A stretch of DNA of 64,000 bases from Methylorubrum suomiense (lineage in GTDB: Bacteria; Pseudomonadota; Alphaproteobacteria; Rhizobiales; Beijerinckiaceae), in contig NZ_BPRE01000014.1 in NCBI RefSeq assembly GCF_022179765.1, forward strand, positions 1-64,000, written 5' to 3'. The translations under genes and the position numbers were made by a program. Of the stretch, positions 34,887 to 42,559 are shown one piece after another (positions within the stretch are counted from its first letter, which is position 1; every line of letters starts with the position of its first letter). The notes beneath the pieces are model-generated. The model had not been told where the DNA came from. It made no database searches and worked only from the letters and a program-made list of their open reading frames with translations.

Positions 34887-35357
34887 TCACGGCCTCCGAA
34901 AAACGACGGATGCATTGGCCCACCCCTGGGGCAAGGCGGGGAAAATGCGCGGCGTCGGTATGGCGGCCCGCAAAATCATCACATTCATCGATTGACCGAC
35001 CGTGAAGATCCGTCCCGTCACCTCTGTTTTCGCGGTCGGGACTTCCGACAAGGGCAACATCTCGACCAACAGCTGCTCCACACAGGTGGACTTCTTGATA
35101 AAGGGGATCTTGTCGCAAACTTCGCTCTTGTAGCCGGATTGATCCCCTGAGAGGATCAGGGCCGGCGGCGTCGCGGCCGTATCGAACAGAGTATTACTCA
35201 AGATCGACTGGACATATTGGTGCAAGGCAATCTGCAAACACATCATGATGATGGCAATCAGCGGCCACAGCACCATGGCGAATTCGACCGTTGTCGCCGC
35301 ACGCACATCGTGCGTGAAACGTCGAACTGTATGGCGAGAAAAGACGAGAGTCGGCAT
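34887..35357 (-). CDS. TadE-like pseudopilin (first)
   Basis: 156 residues from ATG 35357, or one more from a GTG at 35360. The N-terminal DVRAATTVEFAMVLWPLIAIIMMCLQIAL is the TadE motif with its conserved Glu and one membrane helix. The C-terminal part contains two cysteines (VCDKIP, STCVEQ). It is immediately downstream of the TadG-like gene (stop and start adjacent) and is part of a three-gene operon. Confidence 0.8.
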   Translation of the reverse strand: MPTLVFSRHTVRRFTHDVRAATTVEFAMVLWPLIAIIMMCLQIALHQYVQSILSNTLFDTAATPPALILSGDQSGYKSEVCDKIPFIKKSTCVEQLLVEMLPLSEVPTAKTEVTGRIFTVGQSMNVMILRAAIPTPRIFPALPQGWANASVVFRRP

Positions 35358-35360
35358 CAC

Positions 35361-36455
35361 TCAGGTCGCCGGACAGAAATTTTCGCAGATCCGGAGATTG
35401 TCGATCAATCCGCCATATGTATCCTCCCGGCCTGCGGCGCGCCACGTGAAGAGATACTCACCAGCGGTCGAGATGGTTACATTGATGACACGTTCCGTCC
35501 ACTCGTTCGATAGGACGCAAACGTCGATAAGATCATCAACATTATATTTTATTTTCTGTTCGTCTTTTGTATTGTCAAATTTACTGAAATATATCTCGAT
35601 ACGATTAGTTTGCCCATCCTTCGTGTAATAGGCGACATCCTTGTCTTTCGCCCCGCAGATGACCTTGTTTCCGAGCGAGGAATCCCCCCTACGAGAAACG
35701 TACCAGTAGCGAATTTGATACGTTCCGGGCCTTGCATTCACTTTATGAGATAGCGTGGAATTCGATCTGCAACTCTGATTGCCTTTGTTCGTTGGCGTCT
35801 TACAGTCGCTATCGAGTTCAGCGAAGTAGGAACCGAACAACACCCTGCTCACAGCGATCGCTCGCTGACTATCGATCTCGACACCGGCGCCTTCAGTGGT
35901 CCAGCCATTCCACGAATTCTTGTTGTTGTAGCCCCCGAAAACACCCCAGCCTGATCCGGTTGCGGCGACATCGTGGTTTCCTTCGAAAGATTCGCGAAAG
36001 ACGACGGCGGGCTTATTCGGATCGAGGGGGAGTTTGTCGGCCGGCATGACCGCGCAATCTTGAGACGCGGAAAAACTCAGACTGTTCGTTCCGAGAAGCC
36101 GCGCGAAGACCAACGGCATCGTCCGCTGAGCTTCCACATGAACGTTGGAGTCCGTATTCACGGTCGTTGGCAGATCACCATCCAAAATATTCTTTGCCTT
36201 GAAGTTTCTCGCTGCAATGCTCGCAACTTCGCTGGGGTATGTTGAAATCTTGATGCCATTATTTATATCATCATACTTCCTTTTGTTGACATAAAGTGCT
36301 GCCTGCTTGCACGACAGCTCGACGGCGCTCGCGAGTTGCTGCCGGAAGGTCACGGCGCGCGTGAGTTCGATCGCTCCACCGGTGCCGATGAGTATGGCCG
36401 GCAGCACCAGGGCCACGACGACGACGACCGTCCCACCTTCGTCCTTCCGGAACAT
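35361..36455 (-). CDS. TadG-like protein with an unusual C-terminal beta-rich domain
   Basis: 364 residues. The N-terminus DEGGTVVVVVALVLPAILIGTGGAIELTRAV matches the TadG_N/TadE-type anchor. Residues about 60-145 follow the usual TadG linker. Residues about 150-364 form a beta-strand-rich module with several cysteines and stretches such as FRESFEGNHD, YFAELDSDC, YQIRYWYVSRRGD and DNLRICENFC. Their order resembles jelly-roll/choice-of-anchor domains (DUF642-like) that bind glycans in other proteins. It leads a three-gene Tad fragment without tadA/B/C or a secretin. Base composition is lower in GC than the neighbouring parC. Confidence 0.75.
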   Translation of the reverse strand: MFRKDEGGTVVVVVALVLPAILIGTGGAIELTRAVTFRQQLASAVELSCKQAALYVNKRKYDDINNGIKISTYPSEVASIAARNFKAKNILDGDLPTTVNTDSNVHVEAQRTMPLVFARLLGTNSLSFSASQDCAVMPADKLPLDPNKPAVVFRESFEGNHDVAATGSGWGVFGGYNNKNSWNGWTTEGAGVEIDSQRAIAVSRVLFGSYFAELDSDCKTPTNKGNQSCRSNSTLSHKVNARPGTYQIRYWYVSRRGDSSLGNKVICGAKDKDVAYYTKDGQTNRIEIYFSKFDNTKDEQKIKYNVDDLIDVCVLSNEWTERVINVTISTAGEYLFTWRAAGREDTYGGLIDNLRICENFCPAT

Positions 36456-36861
36456 GCAACCCTCGCCTCTCTATCAAAAGATAGGTTTAGGCTCCGGTTG
36501 CTAACATATTTTAAAAATCAGCCGCGCGAGCGGGTTAACGTGCGTCGCTCAGATGCCCGAACTTGACTTCGGAACCGTAGCGTTAATGCTTCCTGACCCG
36601 TTGTTTGAGCAAGCGTCATCGCTGCATTGATCTGAGGGCCAATTGGCACTTGCCCTCCATTGATGAGACGTGTTCGCGCCATTCACTGCGCGCAACCAAC
36701 GCCGGATGCGGAGCTAGCAGTGTTCGAGAGGCCCACGGGGCGCCGAGACCCCTGCCATGGTTCGAGGACGCGGTTCGTTCGTCCCGAGCCGGGTCACGCG
36801 GCCCGCACCGAGCGCGTTCCGAACGAAGCGCGACGCTCCCGGTCAGGCGGTTCCGGCGCCG
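36456..36861. other. Intergenic region between parC and the tad fragment
   Basis: A 406-bp gap. The part next to the TadG-like gene is AT-rich on the minus strand (TTTTTAAAATATG near 36509-36525) and a GAGGCGAGGG ribosome-binding-like site precedes its ATG, so the promoter probably lies here. The remainder holds only chance frames. Confidence 0.5.
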
Positions 36862-39108
36862 TCAGCGCCCGAACCGCTCGAATTTCGGGAAGCTCCGGCT
36901 CATCAGGGTGCCGGCCTCCGCGCGGTGGCCGATCCACTTCTCCAGCATCGCGGCGTTGGCGATCTTCGCTTGGCCCGATCCGTCGCGCCACGGCAGGCCC
37001 TCGGCCAGGGAGAAGACGCAGGCATCGGCGAGCCGGCTCATGCGGCAGCGCTGCAGCCGTACGCCCTTGCCGCGGGCGAGTTCGGTGAGTTCCGAGGCTG
37101 GGAAGATCAGCATCAGCTTGTCGGAGGAGCAGACGGCGACGTGGTCGCCCTCTGCCGGCACCAGCAGGACGGCCTTCGCGCCCTCGTCCAATCCCAGGAT
37201 CGCCTTGCCCTTCCGGGTGTTGGCGACCAGCGCGTCGGAGGGCGCGATGAAGCCGCGCCCATCCGAGCCCGCCACCAGCAGCTTGCTTTCCGGCTTGTAG
37301 GGGAGCGCCGCGACGATCTCGGTGCCGTCGTCGAGATCGACCATCAGCCGCACCGGATCGCCGAAGCCGCGCCCGCCCGGCAGCTTCGACGCCTCGATGG
37401 TGAAGACCTTGCCGTTCGAGGCGAGCAGCAGGATCTTCTGCGTCGTCTCGCTGGGGAAGGAGACCTTCAACGTGTCGTCGCCCTTGAAGGCGACGCCGGA
37501 GAGATCGGCGACATGGCCCTTGAGCGCGCGGATCCAGCCCTTCTCGGACAGGATCACGGTGATCGGCTCGCGCTCAACCATGGCGGCGGTGAAATCGATG
37601 CCGGCCGTGTCCGGCGGGTTTTCCAGCGTGGTGCGGCGGCGGCCCAGCTTGGTGTCCGGCCCGAACGTCTTTTTCACCGCGCGGATCTGCTTGGTGATTT
37701 CGGTCCATTGCAGCTTCTCGGACGCCAGCAGCGCCTCAATGCCTTCCTTCTCGGCGCTCAGCGCCTCGAACTCGCGCTTGAGTTCCATCTCCTCCAGCTT
37801 GCGCAAGCTGCGGAGGCGGGTGTCCAGGATGGCGTTGGCCTGCACTTCCGTCAGTTCGAACCGGGCCATCAGCGCGGCCTTCGGCTCATCCTCCTCGCGG
37901 ATGATGCGGATCACCTCATCGAGATCGAGATAGACGATGAGCAGGCCGCCGAGGATTTCGAGGCGCCGGTCGATCTGGCCGAGGCGGTAGGTCGAGCGCC
38001 GCTGCAGCACGACGCGGCGGTGATCGACCCATTCGCGCAGACACTCGGCGAGCCCGATCACGCGGGGGACGACACCGCCGACGAGGACGTTGAGATTGAG
38101 CGGGACCCGCGCCTCCAGCTCCGAGAGCCGGAACAGCGATTCCATCAGCATCACCGGATCGACCGAGCGCGAGCGCGGCTCCAGCACCACGCGAACATCC
38201 TCCGCGGATTCGTCGCGCACATCGGCGAGCAGCGGTAGCTTCTTCTCCTGCAGGAGATCGGCCAGCTTCTCGATGAGCCGGGCCTTCGGCACGCCGTAGG
38301 GGATTTCGGTGACGACGATGTTCCAGGTGCCGCGGCCCAGATCCTCCTTGGCCCAGCGGGCGCGCACGCGGAAACCGCCGCGGCCGGTGCGATAGGCCTC
38401 GCGGATCGTCTCCGGGCTGTCGATCAGGATGCCGCCGGTGGGGAAATCCGGGCCCTGCACGAAGGAGCAGAGCTGCTCGGATGTCGCCTCGCGATTCTGG
38501 ATCAGGTAGAGCGCCGCGTCGCAGAGTTCGGCCGCGTTGTGGGGCGGGATCGAGGTCGCCATGCCGACGGCGATGCCCTGCGAGCCGTTGGCCAGCAGGT
38601 TCGGGAAGGCCGCCGGCAGGACGACGGGCTCGTCCTTCTCGCCGTTATAGGACGGCCGGAAATCGACGGTGTCCTCGTCGATCCCGTCGAGCAGGAGGCG
38701 GGCGACTTCCGTGAGCCGCGCCTCGGTGTAGCGGTAGGCGGCGGGACCGTCGCCGTCGATATTGCCGAAATTGCCCTGACCGTCGACCAGCGGATAGCGC
38801 TGGGCGAAATCCTGGCTGAGGCGCACCAGCGCGTCGTAGATCGCCTGATCGCCGTGGGGGTGGAAGTCACCCATCACGTCGCCGACGATCTTCGCGCATT
38901 TCTTGAAGGCTGCGGTCGGGTTCAGCCGCAGCAGGTTCATGCCGTGCAGAATGCGCCGATGCACCGGCTTCAGGCCGTCGCGGGCATCCGGCAGCGCGCG
39001 CTGCATGATCGTGGAGAGCGCGTAGGCGTAGTAACGCTCTTCCAGCGCCGTCTTCAGTTCGACGCTCTCGATGCCGTCGCCCGGCGGCGGCAGGACGGGC
39101 TGGCCCAT
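36862..39108 (-). CDS. parC: DNA topoisomerase IV subunit A
   Basis: A 748-residue type IIA topoisomerase subunit that decatenates daughter chromosomes with ParE. The breakage-reunion domain shows ARDGLKPVHRRILHGM, DFHPHGDQAIYDALVRLSQDF and the active-site Arg126-Tyr127 in AAYRYTEARL. The tail carries a ParC-type rather than a full GyrA-type beta-propeller. At the quinolone-contact helix it has Gln88 and Asp92 where E. coli ParC has Ser80 and Glu84. The next gene upstream on the strand is recO. Confidence 0.95.
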   Translation of the reverse strand: MGQPVLPPPGDGIESVELKTALEERYYAYALSTIMQRALPDARDGLKPVHRRILHGMNLLRLNPTAAFKKCAKIVGDVMGDFHPHGDQAIYDALVRLSQDFAQRYPLVDGQGNFGNIDGDGPAAYRYTEARLTEVARLLLDGIDEDTVDFRPSYNGEKDEPVVLPAAFPNLLANGSQGIAVGMATSIPPHNAAELCDAALYLIQNREATSEQLCSFVQGPDFPTGGILIDSPETIREAYRTGRGGFRVRARWAKEDLGRGTWNIVVTEIPYGVPKARLIEKLADLLQEKKLPLLADVRDESAEDVRVVLEPRSRSVDPVMLMESLFRLSELEARVPLNLNVLVGGVVPRVIGLAECLREWVDHRRVVLQRRSTYRLGQIDRRLEILGGLLIVYLDLDEVIRIIREEDEPKAALMARFELTEVQANAILDTRLRSLRKLEEMELKREFEALSAEKEGIEALLASEKLQWTEITKQIRAVKKTFGPDTKLGRRRTTLENPPDTAGIDFTAAMVEREPITVILSEKGWIRALKGHVADLSGVAFKGDDTLKVSFPSETTQKILLLASNGKVFTIEASKLPGGRGFGDPVRLMVDLDDGTEIVAALPYKPESKLLVAGSDGRGFIAPSDALVANTRKGKAILGLDEGAKAVLLVPAEGDHVAVCSSDKLMLIFPASELTELARGKGVRLQRCRMSRLADACVFSLAEGLPWRDGSGQAKIANAAMLEKWIGHRAEAGTLMSRSFPKFERFGR

Positions 39109-39231
39109 CGTTCACTCCAAAACCTGTCGGACCGGACGGCGGTTACGCCGTCCGTCCCCGCGACGGCGGCGATCGATCGCCGGACCCATCGCAGTGCAAA
39201 GGGAATCAGCAGGAACATAACACGAACATCG

Positions 39232-39972
39232 TCACCCCTGGCCAGTGCCATGTGCGACGAATCGTGCCCGCTCCTCCGGCGGCGCCAGCGCCCGCGGGCG
39301 CCAGACGTGCTGATCGAGGAAATACCCCGTCAAGGTAAACCCCTCCCGAACGTCGTGGGCATCGGGCGTGCGCCAGCCGCTGCCGGGCTGGTTGCGGTCG
39401 CGCAGGAAGGGCGGCAGCGCCAGCAAGCGGTCGCGATACGGCTCCCCGGCCGAGGCACTGACGGCGCGCCCGCTCTTGGGCGAGACGTAGACCAGGGCAT
39501 CGTTGGCTCCCGTGGCGGCACAATGCGACAGGTCGAGCCCGAATCCGAGACCGGCCAGCACCGCGAGCTCGAACCGCACCATCAGGGCGGGAGCGATCTC
39601 GGTCTCGTCGAGATGCTCGATCAGCACCTGGGCCGCCGCGTAGAGGTCGGGGTGGGGATCGCGCTCCGGCAGCAGGCGCAGCAGCGCGCAGAGATGGCCG
39701 ATGCCGTAGAGCGCCAGCCCCGAGCCCATCAGCCGCGAAGCGGCGGGTCGCAGCGGCTCGATCGTGTAGGCGCCGAGCGACCCGTCGAGCCGCGCCCGCC
39801 AGGTCGCCCGCACGGTGTTGCCGGGTTGGAGCACCGGCTGCATCCGCCGCGAGCGCCCCCCATGGACAAGGCCGAGATGCCGCCCACGCTCCGGCGTCAT
39901 CAGTTCGAGCACGACCGACGTCTCGCCGTGCCTGCGCAGGCCCAGCACGAGGCCCTCGTCGATCCATTGCAT
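39232..39972 (-). CDS. recO: DNA repair protein RecO
   Basis: A 246-residue recombination mediator that helps RecR load RecA at gaps. The N-terminal OB-fold begins MQWIDEGLVLGLRRHGETSVVLELMTPERGRHLGLVHGG, diagnostic for the alphaproteobacterial form. A helical domain contains RFELAVLAGLGFGLDLSHCAATG. The ATG at 39972 gives the family N-terminus; the frame stays open upstream without conserved sequence. It is 123 bp upstream of parC on the same strand. Confidence 0.93.
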   Translation of the reverse strand: MQWIDEGLVLGLRRHGETSVVLELMTPERGRHLGLVHGGRSRRMQPVLQPGNTVRATWRARLDGSLGAYTIEPLRPAASRLMGSGLALYGIGHLCALLRLLPERDPHPDLYAAAQVLIEHLDETEIAPALMVRFELAVLAGLGFGLDLSHCAATGANDALVYVSPKSGRAVSASAGEPYRDRLLALPPFLRDRNQPGSGWRTPDAHDVREGFTLTGYFLDQHVWRPRALAPPEERARFVAHGTGQG

Positions 39973-40207
39973 GAGGAGAAGATAGGGATTTTCTCGCGCC
40001 TTGGGATGGTGTGCGTCGTCATCCCGGGGCCGCGCAGCGGGAACCGGGACCCATCCGTGACAGGCGTCGGACGCTCCATGTCGCAGCCCGTCGTCGATCA
40101 CGGTTCGCTTGCGGCGCCCGGAATGGCGGCCGATGGATTGCACCGCCAGGGATGTTTCCCGTCCTGATAGAAATGGCTACGCTTCGCCCCGACGGGGAGA
40201 TTCGGCG

Positions 40208-40603
40208 ATGCGCAGCGGCGGTAGGGTATGGGGCGCGGCTTGGCTCGCCGCCGGTCTTGGTGCCTGCACCACGGCCACCCCAACGCCCCCTCCGCTCAGC
40301 GCATCCCCCGGCACGTTGCGCGAGCGCATCGCCGCGCTGGCCCTGAGGCAGGTCGAATTCGGCTCGGTCTCGCTGCTGCCCGTGCGGCTGGAGCATAGCC
40401 GGCTGGCCGGCCCATTCGAGGATGGCGGGCGGCGGCTCTACTGCATCAAGAGCCGCATGTTCGGCCGGACCTTCGGCAAGCCGGAACGGCCGAAGCTGGT
40501 TTTGCGCGACGATAACGGCGCGCTCAGCGTGCTGCGCGACGAGGACGAGGTGTGCGAGGGGCACCGCAGCGAGCCGTTTCCGGAATTGGACACGGCGGCA
40601 TAG
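40208..40603 (+). CDS. Putative lipoprotein
   Basis: 131 residues starting with a short basic N-terminus and the lipobox-like AAGLGAC, followed by a Thr/Pro/Ser linker. It is therefore a probable outer- or inner-membrane lipoprotein. The mature domain contains FGSVSLLPVRLEHSRL and CIKSRMFGR with two further cysteines. No family recognised. It is divergent from recO, with the shared promoter region in 39973-40207. Confidence 0.65.
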   Translation: MRSGGRVWGAAWLAAGLGACTTATPTPPPLSASPGTLRERIAALALRQVEFGSVSLLPVRLEHSRLAGPFEDGGRRLYCIKSRMFGRTFGKPERPKLVLRDDNGALSVLRDEDEVCEGHRSEPFPELDTAA

Positions 40604-40629
40604 GGCTCAACGTCGCTCTCACCCATTCC

Positions 40630-40750
40630 GCTCTGCCTGAGCCGAGCAGCCGAAGGCGGAGCCTCGAAGGTGGGCTCCAGGGATCGCGCGATAGGCCCGA
40701 ACCCTCCTTCGAGGCCGCTGAGGCAGTGCCTCAGGATGAGGAGGATGGGC
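40630..40750. repeat. Palindromic repeat element, copy A (diverged)
   Basis: It contains GCCTCGAAGG (40661-40670) facing CCTTCGAGGC (40706-40715) and a second stem CTGAGGC/GCCTCAG (40718-40734). The sequence between includes CTCCAGGGATCGC, the complement of the core shared with the other copies. It lies between the lipoprotein gene and chaC. Boundaries are approximate. Confidence 0.6.
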
Positions 40751-40798
40751 GGCAGCGAGGGTTGCGCTGTGCCTCTCGGAATGGTCCGCTCCCGGCCC

Positions 40799-41500
40799 AT
40801 GCCACCCCGCTCGCTCGCCCTCTCCCTCGACCTCATCACCCGCGCCCATCCGGAGAAAGTCGCGGACGACCCGACCGCCCTCGCCCTCCTCAGCGACGAG
40901 GACATGGCGCCCGACCTCGCCGCGATGCTGGCGCGACGGCTCTCGCCCGAGGGCGGGTTGTGGGTCTTCGCCTACGGCTCGCTGTTATGGAGCCCGGAAT
41001 TCGTCTTCACGGAGAAACGCGTCGGCGCGGTGCGAGGCTGGCACCGGCGGTTCTGCCTGTTGCAGCATCGGTTCCGCGGCACACCCGAGCGGCCGGGCCT
41101 CGTGCTGGCGCTGGAGCGCGGCGGCCTGTGCCGGGGCGTCGCGTTCCGGCTCGACGAGGCCGACCCGCATGCCACCCTGATGCCGGTCTGGCGCCGCGAG
41201 ATGAAGGGAAAGGGCTACGAGGCCCGTTGGGTGATGGTCGCGACCGAGGAGGGGCCGCTGTCGGCGCTCACCTTCGTGGCGAACCGCCGGAGCGCACGCT
41301 ATACGGGCCGCCTTCCGGACGAAGCCTTGGCGGACATGATCGCGGCGGCCTGCGGCAATCTCGGGCCGAGCGCCGAATATCTGTTTCGCACGACGCAGGC
41401 CTGCGCCGAGCTCGGCATCCGCGACCGGCACCTCTGGATCCTGCAAAAGCTCGTTGCCGAGCGATTGCACCGGCGGGCCGCGGACGGCCCGCCGGTATGA
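40799..41500 (+). CDS. chaC: Gamma-glutamylcyclotransferase, ChaC family
   Basis: A 233-residue cytosolic enzyme that breaks glutathione into 5-oxoproline and Cys-Gly. The signature VFAYGSLLWSPEF, VRGWHRRFCLLQHRFRGT and the C-terminal NLGPSAEYLFRTTQACAELGI are typical of bacterial ChaC. The catalytic acidic residue lies in the YEARWVMV/EEGPLSALTF region. The ATG at 40799 is chosen for family fit; an in-frame ATG at 40781 would add six residues. A palindromic repeat sits directly upstream. Confidence 0.87.
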   Translation: MPPRSLALSLDLITRAHPEKVADDPTALALLSDEDMAPDLAAMLARRLSPEGGLWVFAYGSLLWSPEFVFTEKRVGAVRGWHRRFCLLQHRFRGTPERPGLVLALERGGLCRGVAFRLDEADPHATLMPVWRREMKGKGYEARWVMVATEEGPLSALTFVANRRSARYTGRLPDEALADMIAAACGNLGPSAEYLFRTTQACAELGIRDRHLWILQKLVAERLHRRAADGPPV

Positions 41501-41518
41501 GGGCCTACGGCCCGTCGA

Positions 41519-42304
41519 TCATTGCCCGTCGATGCGCGCGCCGAGCAGCGCGATCGCGCGCTGATACACGCCGGCCGCGTTCCAGCCTTGGATGGCAGCG
41601 AAGTTCGGCTCGCCGGGCTGGTAGCCCGCGCCGCGCTGCCAGCCATGGCCCTTGAGGAAGTTCGCAGTGGAGTTCAGCGCGACCGGGGCGCTGTCGAGGC
41701 TACCGCCCACGCCGTAGGTCAGGACGTTCTTCGGCAGGAACTGGGTGTGGCCGACCTCACCGTGGGCAGCGCCGCGGGTGGACGGTGTGATGACGCCGGC
41801 ATCGACGAGCTTGAGCGCGGCGTAGAGCTGGTCGGTGAAGAATTCCGAGCGGCGACAATCGTAGGCCAGCGTCGCCACCGCCGAGAGCGTGTTGACGTTG
41901 CCCTTCACGGCACCGAAGCCGGTCTCCATGCCCCAGATCGCGATCAGCGGGCCGGGGGGCACGCCGTAGCGCTGCTCGATCGAGGCGAAGAGCGCCGCGT
42001 TCTGTGCTTTGAGGGCGCGCCCGCGCGAGACGATGGTGTTGCCGCCGCGCTTGGCCAGGAACTGGTCGAGGGACAGCTTGAAGCTCTTCTGGCCACGATC
42101 GGCCGAGATCGTCGCCGTGGAGTAGGAAGTGCCCTCGAGCGCCTGAAGGCTCGCCGCGCTCGCCCGGCCGCGGGCCTCGGCGGCGAACTGGTCCTTCCAG
42201 GCCTCGAACCCGGCGGCAGAGTTGCCGCATTGCGCGGCCTGCGCCCCGCCGGCGAGGGCTGTCAGCCCGGCCGCCACGAGCATCCTGAACCCGCGTCTGG
42301 TCAT
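41519..42304 (-). CDS. Lytic murein transglycosylase (MltB/SLT_2 type)
   Basis: A 261-residue exported protein. The signal peptide is MTRRGFRMLVAAGLTALAGGAQAA. The catalytic Glu lies in PLIAIWGMETGFGAVKG, followed by SAVATLAYDCRRSEFFTDQLYAAL and GEVGHTQFLPKN (GxxQFxPS-like). It cleaves peptidoglycan glycan strands to 1,6-anhydro products. It lacks the C-terminal peptidoglycan-binding domain seen in longer MltB proteins. The ATG at 42304 has a GGAGG site 10 bp upstream. Confidence 0.88.
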   Translation of the reverse strand: MTRRGFRMLVAAGLTALAGGAQAAQCGNSAAGFEAWKDQFAAEARGRASAASLQALEGTSYSTATISADRGQKSFKLSLDQFLAKRGGNTIVSRGRALKAQNAALFASIEQRYGVPPGPLIAIWGMETGFGAVKGNVNTLSAVATLAYDCRRSEFFTDQLYAALKLVDAGVITPSTRGAAHGEVGHTQFLPKNVLTYGVGGSLDSAPVALNSTANFLKGHGWQRGAGYQPGEPNFAAIQGWNAAGVYQRAIALLGARIDGQ

Positions 42305-42559
42305 CAACGTCAATCCTCCAGGCGGCACTTCCGCAGCGCCGCGACCACTTTGAACAGCTCGGCCGTTCCGTCGAGCAAGTGGACATTCTCGATCCAAAGT
42401 CGAGCCCCACCGGCCGCGGTTGACCGTGGACCGAGCACCGGAGAATCATTGAGCTGTGGCACTCGTAAGGCCAAGCTCGGGCCTTCTACGCTTCGAAGAC
42501 ACACTCGATACACCGTGCGCATCGAAACAGGGCGGGCGGCGGCCGGGACAGCGGAGATG

